Source: JBBKXR01 sp037969585 (GTDB taxonomy: Bacteria > Verrucomicrobiota > Verrucomicrobiia > Verrucomicrobiales > DEV007). Taken from it: a stretch of 19,061 bases of DNA. The position numbers were made by a program, and so were the translations under genes. Below, one piece after another: positions 6,488 to 13,139 of the stretch. The DNA lies in the NCBI GenBank assembly GCA_037969585.1, contig JBBKXR010000001.1:1-19061 (forward strand), read 5' to 3'. The notes under the pieces were generated by a model that searched no databases, was not told the DNA's origin, and was given only the letters and a program-made list of their open reading frames with translations. The stretch's first letter is position 1. Each line of letters begins with the position of its first letter.

Positions 6488-7570
6488 TCAACTTTCCCCG
6501 ACCAGCGGCAGCGTGCGCTTCTCTTCCGCGCTGCGCAAGGCGGTATCGACGACCTGCTGGCCGATCCGCGAAATTTCGATGCTGAGCGGACCTTCGACCG
6601 CCTTTCCGCTGTCCAGGCAGGCAAGGAAATACTCAACGGGATTACTCTGCGGCGAGGTTAACTGCGGAACGTCGACGGTAAATCCCTCCGGCCGGTCTCT
6701 GGTCTGAACGCGAATCGTCTGTTCGTAGTCGTAGCTCGAAAGAGTTCCCCCGTTGCCGACGATTTCAAAACCACACTTCGGCTGCGGTTGATGCGTCCAG
6801 GGATCGCTGAACGTCCCCCATCGGCTTTCAAATTTCGACAGACCCGTCGAGTAGCGAGCAATGGTCAGGCAATGCTCATCAACTTCCAAGCCCGGCGTGG
6901 TGTCCCACATCGCCGTCACCTCGATCGGCTTCGCGCCATTCAGAAACCAGGTGCCGAGCGTTGTCCCGTAGCCGAGATAATCCTGCAGACTGCCACCGCC
7001 CTCTTCGTGTTTATAAAACCAACTGGCCGCCTTCTGTTCAGCAGTCGGCTCGTGTTCGATCTTGTCCGCCCCGTGCCAGAGGGGCCCACGATTGCCTCCG
7101 TAGTGTCGCACTTCGCGGACGTCACCAATAATCCCTGTTTGTATCTGTCGGTAGGCTTCGACATGCGACGCCACCCAGACCAGGGGCCAGTTGATCGCCA
7201 GTTGGCCATCACCCGGCGCCGAATCCATCGCCGCGATCATGCGGTCGGCTTCGGCCAGCGAGCTCGCGAACGGCTTTTCCATCAAGATGTGCGAGCCGAA
7301 CGGGGCGACTTTTTCGGTCCACTCCGCATGACGAGCCGCGGCCGGGCACAAGATCACCAGATCTGGTCGAGTCTTTTCCAAACATTCGCGGTAGTCCGTG
7401 AACACCTGATCTCCGCCGAGTGAAAAATTTCGCTGTGCGTCGAGCATTCGCTCCGGTTGCTGATCGGAAATGCCGACCAGTTCCGCGTGCGGATGCTCGT
7501 GCACCATGCGCAGCAGGTCGCCCATGTGAAAATGGTCAAAATTGATTCCTGCGATTTTCCAGCGAGCCAT
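6488..7570 (-). CDS. Gfo/Idh/MocA-family oxidoreductase, atypical
   Basis: The 360-residue protein has the Gfo/Idh/MocA layout: an N-terminal Rossmann domain to about residue 120 and a C-terminal alpha/beta domain. The family signature is seen at HILMEKPF (94-101), with the conserved Glu98-Lys99-Pro100 near the nicotinamide. Two points are unusual. The dinucleotide loop reads AGINFDHFHMGDL (7-19) and lacks the GxGxxG pattern. In the C-terminal domain, GGGSLQDYLGYGTT has Tyr201 where most members have a catalytic His. The protein is soluble and has no signal peptide. The start ATG 7568-7570 lies 26 bp after the metallo-hydrolase stop. Neighbours suggest a sugar or sugar-derived substrate, but the actual substrate and whether NAD(P) is a reactant or a tightly bound cofactor cannot be told from sequence. 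Confidence 0.88.
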   Translation of the reverse strand: MARWKIAGINFDHFHMGDLLRMVHEHPHAELVGISDQQPERMLDAQRNFSLGGDQVFTDYRECLEKTRPDLVILCPAAARHAEWTEKVAPFGSHILMEKPFASSLAEADRMIAAMDSAPGDGQLAINWPLVWVASHVEAYRQIQTGIIGDVREVRHYGGNRGPLWHGADKIEHEPTAEQKAASWFYKHEEGGGSLQDYLGYGTTLGTWFLNGAKPIEVTAMWDTTPGLEVDEHCLTIARYSTGLSKFESRWGTFSDPWTHQPQPKCGFEIVGNGGTLSSYDYEQTIRVQTRDRPEGFTVDVPQLTSPQSNPVEYFLACLDSGKAVEGPLSIEISRIGQQVVDTALRSAEEKRTLPLVGES

Positions 7571-7596
7571 GAGTTTCGATTGATTAATTGCGGAGC

Positions 7597-8460
7597 CTAA
7601 ACTCCCTCAGCAGGTGCCTGCTTTTTTTTCTGATAATCGCCGCGCTCACCGATCTGCATCACCCAACCCTCGACGCCGAGATGCTCCTGCATGGCGACGA
7701 ACTCATCCGGCTCGTCGGTATTGAATTCAAACATATGATAGTGACAAGGCACCACCACCTGCGTGCCGATCGCCCGACCGAGCGCCGCCGCTTCGATGCC
7801 GGTCAAGTTCCCCGCCACCTTTCGCTTCGGTCGATTGCCGTTGATCGGCAGAAACGCCATGTCGATGTCGAAAGGCAGCAAGGCACGCACCAAATCGTCG
7901 TGCCACAGCGTGTCGCCACTGTGGTAAATGCAAAAGTCGCCAAACTTCACGACGTAACCCAGGTAAAGGCATCGCCCGTCCTCGTCGCGCTCAACCTCGT
8001 TGTGCGCGGCGGCGATACCAGTGAACTCGAACGGGCCCACCTGGTGGGTCTCCTGCTCATCGATCGGCACGAATTTCGGCGCTTCCGGCCCGAGCCGACG
8101 CCGTGCAAACAGCGTATTCGCCGCAGGCAACACCAGTTGCAGCTTCGGGTTCGCCGTCTTCAGCGACAGCAAGGTTTCCGAGTCGAGGTGATCGGTGTGA
8201 TTGTGACTCGACGTAACCACGTCCACACCCGTCAGACGATGAGGGTCGACCACCAGCTCCGACATGCGCACATGCGGCTTATCAGAGCCCTCATACTTGC
8301 GGGTCAGCGAGTCGGAAAGGTACGGGTCGAACAGCAACATCTGGCCCTGCCATTTTACCAGAAACCCACTTTGTCCGAGCCACCAGAAGCTGAACCCCTC
8401 CGGTTGGGCCGAGCGAATATCGGCGAGTAAGGCCTCGTCTTTTTGAAACGGTACAATCAT
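7597..8460 (-). CDS. Metallo-beta-lactamase-fold hydrolase, UlaG-like
   Basis: The 287-residue protein has the metallo-beta-lactamase fold of the UlaG (L-ascorbate-6-phosphate lactonase) group. The metal motif HxHxDH is at SSHNHTDHLD (His86, His88, Asp90, His91). The next conserved parts are IAAAHNE, the YHSGDTLWHDD segment and VVPCHYHMFEFN near the C-terminus. The N-terminal WWLGQSGFLVKWQGQMLLFDPYL is typical of UlaG-like proteins. No signal peptide is present. The gene starts with ATG 8458-8460, 12 bp after the methyltransferase stop, and is followed after 26 bp by the oxidoreductase. A lactonase or phosphodiester-type hydrolase acting on a sugar intermediate would suit the neighbourhood. 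That is inference: there are no PTS or ula genes nearby and I would not name it ulaG. Confidence 0.9.
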   Translation of the reverse strand: MIVPFQKDEALLADIRSAQPEGFSFWWLGQSGFLVKWQGQMLLFDPYLSDSLTRKYEGSDKPHVRMSELVVDPHRLTGVDVVTSSHNHTDHLDSETLLSLKTANPKLQLVLPAANTLFARRRLGPEAPKFVPIDEQETHQVGPFEFTGIAAAHNEVERDEDGRCLYLGYVVKFGDFCIYHSGDTLWHDDLVRALLPFDIDMAFLPINGNRPKRKVAGNLTGIEAAALGRAIGTQVVVPCHYHMFEFNTDEPDEFVAMQEHLGVEGWVMQIGERGDYQKKKQAPAEGV

Positions 8461-8472
8461 AAAAATCGTTCT

Positions 8473-9504
8473 CTAAATACTTTCCCGCACCAGCTTCACG
8501 CCGGCGACCATATTGATCAATTTCTGCTTCGCTGCCCAGCGCGCTGTCTGACTGAGGCCACAGTCCGGCGTAAATACCAGCCGGTCAGCAGGCGCAAATT
8601 CGAGGCAGGCTCGAACCTTGTCGGCGATCATTTCCGGCGTTTCGATCAGGTAGCTTTTTACATCGATGACACCAACCGCAACATCCATTCGCTTGGCGAC
8701 TTCGCCGATCAATTCCAGTTCGGCATACTCGCGGCTGGCCATCTCGAGATGCATCTCATCGACCTTCATGTCGAGAAAATCGGGAAACAGCGGTGCGTAG
8801 CGCCGGAAGCCGACGGCGTGGCCTTTGAAATTTCCGAAGCACAAATGCGTGCACAGTCGCGTTCGACCCACACCCGGTTCAACGGTGCGATTAAAAATAT
8901 CGACGAAGCGCCTGGTGTCTTCGCGATAGCCGTAACAACTCATCGACGGTTCATCGACGCAGATCTCCTCACAGCCCGCAGCAACTAAATCTTCGATCTC
9001 TTTTCGAATCAGTGGCAGCAGCGCTTCGGTCAAGGCATAGCGATCGCGGTAACGATCGCAGGGCAGCAGGCGACCGCTCATGGTGAACGGACCGGGAATA
9101 CTCATCTTCAGCCGATAAGCCCCCTCGGGAGCGAGTCGCTTGAGGCGCTCGAATTCCTCAACCGTGCCCAGTCCGTTCGGCGCGGCCAGTTCGCCGACGA
9201 CAGCGTGCTTACCGCGCTGATCGTGCGCCGGCGGCCCGAAGCGGCGCGGCGACTCGGATTCGAGATCGATGCCTTCGAGGTGGCCGTAAAAACTCAGGTT
9301 AAAATCGAAGCGAGTCTGTTCACCATCGGTGATCACGTCGAGGCCGGCGCGGACCTGATCCATGATCGCCGCCATCGCGGCATCCTCACGCATTTCATCG
9401 AGGTCGGCGGAACCGAACTGCTCGAGGTGCTGCGACGAAAATTCCAGCCATCCCGGAAAGGGGTAGCTCCCGATAACGGAGGTGCGCAAGGGTTGGCCTT
9501 TCAT
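8473..9504 (-). CDS. MetE-type methyltransferase, catalytic domain only
   Basis: The 343-residue protein corresponds to the C-terminal catalytic barrel of cobalamin-independent methionine synthase; the N-terminal half of MetE (whole enzyme about 750 residues) is absent. All four zinc-ligand positions are kept: His220 and Cys222 (THLCFGNF), Glu254 (MHLEMAS) and Cys315 (TPDCGLSQTARW). Homocysteine-contact positions also look intact: Ile-Gly-Ser 11-13, Glu62 (DGEQTR) and Asp184 (CVDEPSM). The MetE folate-region sequences are not recognisable, so homocysteine is the likely acceptor while the methyl donor is open. ATG 9502-9504 is chosen because IGSYP then lies at the expected N-terminal distance, and because it overlaps the upstream stop as ATGA. 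An open frame to 9696 would only be antisense-like extension over the upstream gene. Stand-alone MetE cores (Mes-type) are known, but no DUF1852 partner is seen here. Confidence 0.88.
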   Translation of the reverse strand: MKGQPLRTSVIGSYPFPGWLEFSSQHLEQFGSADLDEMREDAAMAAIMDQVRAGLDVITDGEQTRFDFNLSFYGHLEGIDLESESPRRFGPPAHDQRGKHAVVGELAAPNGLGTVEEFERLKRLAPEGAYRLKMSIPGPFTMSGRLLPCDRYRDRYALTEALLPLIRKEIEDLVAAGCEEICVDEPSMSCYGYREDTRRFVDIFNRTVEPGVGRTRLCTHLCFGNFKGHAVGFRRYAPLFPDFLDMKVDEMHLEMASREYAELELIGEVAKRMDVAVGVIDVKSYLIETPEMIADKVRACLEFAPADRLVFTPDCGLSQTARWAAKQKLINMVAGVKLVRESI

Positions 9505-10313
9505 AACGCGTCTTCCGCTCCGAGGTTCTGATAAAGGCCCGCCAGACGACGTGCGTGTTCGTCGTAGGCAGCCTCGAATATTTCCGTCGCCTGAGCGGCA
9601 TCCATTCGACAGGCGGCGGTGAGGACTTTTGGCGTTTGACCAGCGGCCACCAATCGGGCGGCGACTTCGGCTTTGATCGAATTGATCAACAGGCAACCGC
9701 CAACCGTCGAACCCGGTGCAACCGGCGTGTCAGGCATACCGTCGATGGTGACCATCGCATCGCCAACCGGTGCGCCGGTATCGAGCACGAGGTCAGCGAA
9801 GTCGCTGAGCTTTTTGCCGTCGTCACGCTTGGCGGAACTGGCTGCGGAGTGTTCCGCGCTGATCACGGCGACCACTTTGACGCCACGTTTCTGGAATTCC
9901 TCGGCAATCTCGACGGGAACGATATTGGTGCCGCTCGATGAGATGACCAGTGCGGTATCGATGGCTTCGATTTCAAAATTTCGCAAAATACGCGTCGCGA
10001 AGCCGGGCACATTTTCCAGAAACATCGCCTGCCGCTGGCCGTTGGCTCCGACCACACCGTTGTGAAAGGTCAGCGACAATTCGACAATCGGATTCCATCC
10101 GGGGAACGAACCATAACGCGGCCACATTTCCTCCACCATGATGCGACTGTGGCCGGAGGCGAACAGATGCACCATGCGCCCAGCAAGGATCGTCTCCGCA
10201 AACCAGTCAGCGGCAATAGCGATGGCTTCGCGCTGAGCGCGCACGGCATCGATCAACTCGCTGCAGCGATCGAGATAAGTGTCGGTGTAGGATGGCGCGT
10301 TGGAATCGGACAT
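9501..10313 (-). CDS. SIS-domain sugar isomerase-like protein (UPF0309 type)
   Basis: This 270-residue cytoplasmic protein has a sugar isomerase (SIS) domain. The phosphosugar-binding segments are HLFASGHSR (49-57) and ALVISSSGTN (121-130). The stretch MVEEMWPRYGSFPGWNPIVE (59-78) is characteristic of the UPF0309 subgroup, whose members are usually annotated only as sugar isomerase domain proteins. It has an N-terminal helical region and a C-terminal helical region typical of the subgroup and no signal peptide. The start ATG 10311-10313 follows the ROK kinase stop by 57 bp. The stop overlaps the next start in an ATGA junction, so the downstream methyltransferase is probably translated by coupling. 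A role on a phosphorylated (amino)sugar produced by the kinase is a reasonable inference; the exact reaction is unknown. Confidence 0.9.
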   Translation of the reverse strand: MSDSNAPSYTDTYLDRCSELIDAVRAQREAIAIAADWFAETILAGRMVHLFASGHSRIMVEEMWPRYGSFPGWNPIVELSLTFHNGVVGANGQRQAMFLENVPGFATRILRNFEIEAIDTALVISSSGTNIVPVEIAEEFQKRGVKVVAVISAEHSAASSAKRDDGKKLSDFADLVLDTGAPVGDAMVTIDGMPDTPVAPGSTVGGCLLINSIKAEVAARLVAAGQTPKVLTAACRMDAAQATEIFEAAYDEHARRLAGLYQNLGAEDAL

Positions 10314-10370
10314 GTTAGTAGCCGCAAGCCTGGACTATTCACGAAGCTGGCTCATGGGCAGTTCGCTATG

Positions 10371-11285
10371 CTAGCCGAGACTTGGCGACGCTTCCAGAGC
10401 AAAGGCCAAGGCCCCGTAGGCACCTGCCCATTCGCCGAGTTTCGCACGACGGATTTCGACGCGAGCGTTGCCCGGGCGCCACTCAAACTTATCCAGCCAC
10501 CGGTTCAGCCCCGGCTCGATATGGTGCCAGGCTGTCGAGATGCCTCCGCCGATGATCACGGCTTTGGGATCGAGGACATTCACGAGCGAAGTCACTCCGG
10601 CGGCGAGAGCCCGCATCGATCGATCCCATATTTCTTCAGCCTCCGTGTCACCGGCTTCGAGGGCCTCAATCAGTTCGTGGGTCATCGCAAAGCGCCCGCC
10701 CGATCGAGCCGCGATGGTGGCGTTGCCTACTTGATCCTCCAGGCTGCCGGGTGTGCCGCAAATGTCACCCTCGCCCATGAAATCCAGAGCGATATGACCA
10801 AGGTGCCCACCGCGACCGATGTGGCCGCGCAACAGCTTGCCACCGGTCACCACCGCGCCACCTACCCCAGTTCCAAGTGTCAGCAATATCACATCACTCA
10901 ATCCGCGTGCGCTGCCCTGCCAGATCTCACCGAGCAAAGCAGCATGAGCATCGTTGAGAACCGCTGTCGGCCGCTGCAACCAGTCGCTCCAGACAAAATC
11001 CTGCAAGCCCACAAGACGGTTCGGAATACAGGCGATCCGATCCGATTCGGCACTTGCCATGCCCGGTGCAGACAGTCCCAAAATTTTGGCGGCACCACCG
11101 ATTTCCTTCTCCAGATCGGCCACCACTCGCCGAACCGCGTGGGCGAAGGCAGGTTTGCCGTCGGCAGCTGTCACGCCATCGTCCGTAGGCTGCGATGTCT
11201 GAGCAAGGGTTCGTCCGCGATCACAGTCAAAGGCCACGCCTTTCACCGTGGTGCCGCCGAGATCAATACCAATTCCCTGCTTCAT
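10371..11285 (-). CDS. ROK-family sugar kinase with altered zinc motif
   Basis: The 304-residue protein belongs to the ROK family, either a sugar kinase or a kinase-derived protein. The ATP phosphate loop is GIGIDLGGTTVKG (4-16), the catalytic Asp is Asp112 (VLNDAHAALLGE), and the second phosphate motif is LLTLGTGVGGAVV. There is no N-terminal helix-turn-helix, so it is an enzyme and not a ROK repressor. The usual ROK zinc motif CxCGxxGCxE reads DICGTPGSLE at 174-183: only Cys176 of the three Cys remains, with Asp174 and Ser181 in the others' places. Zinc binding is therefore doubtful or altered. Start ATG 11283-11285 is 29 bp after the dehydrogenase stop. Glucokinase or an N-acetylhexosamine kinase are the obvious candidates; I cannot choose between them. 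Confidence 0.92.
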   Translation of the reverse strand: MKQGIGIDLGGTTVKGVAFDCDRGRTLAQTSQPTDDGVTAADGKPAFAHAVRRVVADLEKEIGGAAKILGLSAPGMASAESDRIACIPNRLVGLQDFVWSDWLQRPTAVLNDAHAALLGEIWQGSARGLSDVILLTLGTGVGGAVVTGGKLLRGHIGRGGHLGHIALDFMGEGDICGTPGSLEDQVGNATIAARSGGRFAMTHELIEALEAGDTEAEEIWDRSMRALAAGVTSLVNVLDPKAVIIGGGISTAWHHIEPGLNRWLDKFEWRPGNARVEIRRAKLGEWAGAYGALAFALEASPSLG

Positions 11286-11314
11286 TTACGTCTCACATTT
11301 CTCACATTCGGTCA

Positions 11315-12085
11315 TCAAGAAACGCTCCAGCCGCCATCGACAGCGATGACTTGGCCGGTCACATAGCGCGCTCCTTTACCCAGCAAAAATATCACCGCGG
11401 CGTCGAGGTCTTCAGGCCGACCGATGCGCCCGCCGTCGAGCGGTTGCTTGCGCGAAATAAAATCAAGGATCTTCTCATTCTGTTGGGCGCGTTCTGACAT
11501 CGGTGTCTCCACCAGGGCGGGTGCGATGACGTTGACGCGAATGTCCTCCCTGGCGTAGCTGCTTGCCACCGATTGCGAAAAGCCAATGATCGCCGACTTC
11601 GCGGCGGCGTAGGCGTGTGAAGAAAAATGTTCGGGTGCCGGTGAAAAACCGAGCACGCTGCCCATGTTAAGAATCGCTCCTCCCCCACCCTGTTTGCGGA
11701 ACTGCCGCACCGCTGCCCGGTTGGAGACCATTAGCGAGGTTAGATTCAGGTCGAGGGTGAAGCGCCAACCTTCATCGCTGATGTCGTGCAGGTAGCCATC
11801 GCCCCTGGAACGCCCACTGCCACCGGCGACATGATAAAGACCCGATAATTTGCCGAATTTGTCGACCATCAAGGCGATCAGGTTTTCCGAAGTCTCTGGA
11901 TCGGTCGCGTCGCCACACAACCCAATCGCGGCATCTCCCAGCTCGGCCAACGAACGACGCAAGCTCTCCTCATTGCGTCCACAAATACCGACTTTGGCGC
12001 CTTCCGCGACCATCACTTTAGCCGCCGCCAATCCTAGACCGGTGGTGCCGCCGATAATGGCGATGGTTTGTCCTTCAAGTTGCAT
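11315..12085 (-). CDS. Short-chain dehydrogenase/reductase (SDR)
   Basis: The 256-residue classical SDR has an NAD(P)-binding turn at IIGGTTGLG (10-18) and the catalytic triad Ser143 (LNMGSVLG), Tyr159 and Lys163 (HAYAAAKSA). The C-terminus RYVTGQVIAVDGGWSVS is the usual family ending. The length is standard and no signal peptide is present. It is the first gene of the minus-strand run. The start ATG 12083-12085 has an AGGA element 11 bases upstream, and a possible sigma-70 promoter lies at 12117-12145. The sequence after the beta-turn has Gly-Arg-Asn (CGRNEES), which favours NADP by analogy with Arg-containing SDRs, though this is a weak rule. An oxidation or reduction of the sugar handled by the kinase and isomerase is likely; the substrate is unknown. 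Confidence 0.93.
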   Translation of the reverse strand: MQLEGQTIAIIGGTTGLGLAAAKVMVAEGAKVGICGRNEESLRRSLAELGDAAIGLCGDATDPETSENLIALMVDKFGKLSGLYHVAGGSGRSRGDGYLHDISDEGWRFTLDLNLTSLMVSNRAAVRQFRKQGGGGAILNMGSVLGFSPAPEHFSSHAYAAAKSAIIGFSQSVASSYAREDIRVNVIAPALVETPMSERAQQNEKILDFISRKQPLDGGRIGRPEDLDAAVIFLLGKGARYVTGQVIAVDGGWSVS

Positions 12086-12116
12086 CGATCAAGGTTTCCT
12101 GAAACTCCGAGGCTGC

Positions 12117-12145
12117 ATTCTAGGAGCCCAGCGGCGCGGGTGCAA
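12117..12145 (-). promoter_or_regulatory. Putative promoter of the ten-gene minus-strand run
   Basis: On the minus strand TTGCAC (12140-12145) and TAGAAT (12117-12122) are separated by 17 bases. The -10 matches the sigma-70 consensus at five of six positions, the -35 at three. It would give a 5' leader of about 25 bases before the dehydrogenase start. It is a pattern match only. Confidence 0.35.
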
Positions 12146-12190
12146 TGCTCGAAAATATTTGATGAGACAGCGTGAGGTGTTTCCGATTAC

Positions 12191-12218
12191 TTGCGATCTG
12201 TGATTCAGTCCGTAGAAT
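12191..12218 (+). promoter_or_regulatory. Putative promoter of the SHD1 lipoprotein gene
   Basis: TTGCGA (12191-12196) and TAGAAT (12213-12218) are 16 bases apart on the plus strand, about 44 bases before the chosen start at 12262. This supports the start at 12262 over an open-frame start at 12172, which would precede the promoter. It is arranged back to back with the candidate minus-strand promoter and has the same -10 hexamer. Confidence 0.35.
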
Positions 12219-12261
12219 AAAACCACTCCAGGCCACCATCGCTACCGACAATCCCCAGCCC

Positions 12262-12855
12262 ATGCAATTCTCCCTTTCCAGATTCGCCTTCGACGCCTCG
12301 CGCGCTGTGGTGCTCACGGCACTGCTGCTGTCGCTTTCAAACTGCAAACCTCCGGTCAAGGAACTCCCGGAAGCGCCTAAGGAAACGAGTGATCCGGCGG
12401 ATGCCGGAACCGCCCAGCCAACCGGAGGCCGGCTGCCCGTCAATCGCACCATTCACGACATCAATGGTCGCGAACTCGAAGTCCGTATCATCGGCCGGGC
12501 GAACACCTTCGTGCGAATGACGCGTATCGAGGACAACTACAAGTTCGATTTTCCCGTAGCACAGCTCAGCCAGGAAGACCGAAAATTCATTCTGCAATTT
12601 CCCGAGTCAATCCTGTCCCCTCTCAACTCAGCATCGGCGGAGCCAGACAAGGTTTCCGGCGAGGCTCCTTACATCAAAAGCCGGAAGGAAGAGATCGATC
12701 GGATCATCGAAGATATCCAAGAGCTCACCACAGAGCTTCGCGCCATCGAGATTGGGTCCAGCAAAGCCAGGACTCAGCAGAAGAAAATCGATGCCAAGGA
12801 AATGGAAATTCTTCACCTGGAATCGCAGATCGAAACCTATCGCAAGAACAACTAG
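12262..12855 (+). CDS. Putative lipoprotein with SHD1-like domain and coiled coil
   Basis: The 197-residue protein has an N-terminal export signal: Arg7 and Arg14, hydrophobic core AVVLTALLLSL at 15-25, then Cys28 as the possible lipidated residue. The lipobox LSNC is irregular because Asn precedes the Cys, so lipidation is likely but not certain. A Pro/Glu-rich linker (29-60) follows. Residues 62-114 (RTIHDINGRELEVRIIGR through LSQEDRKFILQFP) fit the SHD1-like domain common in Planctomycetota and Verrucomicrobiota exported proteins. The C-terminal 60 residues are charged and heptad-like (EEIDRIIEDIQELTTELRAI) and probably form a coiled coil. It is alone on the plus strand, divergent from the SDR gene and convergent with the DUF1552 gene. 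The role may be structural or scaffolding at the envelope; function is unknown. Confidence 0.75.
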   Translation: MQFSLSRFAFDASRAVVLTALLLSLSNCKPPVKELPEAPKETSDPADAGTAQPTGGRLPVNRTIHDINGRELEVRIIGRANTFVRMTRIEDNYKFDFPVAQLSQEDRKFILQFPESILSPLNSASAEPDKVSGEAPYIKSRKEEIDRIIEDIQELTTELRAIEIGSSKARTQQKKIDAKEMEILHLESQIETYRKNN

Positions 12856-13139
12856 AATCAGCGGAAGAACCGGGTTTATCGACGCCCGAGACTTCATCGC
12901 AGACCGCGATTTTACGGCGGGCGCTTTGGACGCCGCGCCTAACCCTGCGGATGAACTGCCGCGGTGTGTAGGCGGGAGTGAGCTTCGAGGGGCCGTATAG
13001 TGGGCTCCTTCGTTACTGGCTTCAAGTGGCGAGCGGAACGCTCGCCCTACAACTTCCCATTTGGATGATTTGTGGAGCGGGAAATGATCTGTGTATACCG
13101 GTCAGGTAAAAGACCGGGATGCCTTTAGTCGACGAAAGC
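12856..13139. other. Convergent intergenic region with palindrome
   Basis: No gene is visible in these 284 bases between two converging genes. The region contains the 7-bp-stem palindrome at 13028-13046 and a weaker CCGGTC/GACCGG hairpin at 13098-13117. Neither is followed by a clear U-tract. Confidence 0.5.
13028..13046. repeat. REP-like palindrome GGCGAGC-GGAAC-GCTCGCC
   Basis: A perfect 7-bp inverted repeat with a five-base centre lies in the flanking context GTGGCGAGC to GCTCGCCCTAC. Sequences of this shape recur between genes in many PVC-group genomes, as I remember them. It sits between convergent genes and could act as a two-way transcript end or mRNA stabiliser. There is a single copy in this window. 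Confidence 0.5.

Noticed and set aside
9505..9696. Upstream start for the MetE-type gene at 9696
   Set aside because: The added 64 residues are Arg/Ser-rich sequence over the SIS gene; ATG 9504 gives the family N-terminus and an ATGA overlap.
10062..11366. Open frame of 434 codons on the plus strand
   Set aside because: It lies opposite the SIS, ROK and SDR genes, which have clear family motifs. Its own sequence has no domain character; such frames are expected opposite high-GC genes.
13098..13117. CCGGTC/GACCGG hairpin as a terminator of the DUF1552 gene
   Set aside because: The loop is eight bases, the stem only six, and no U-tract follows in either direction.
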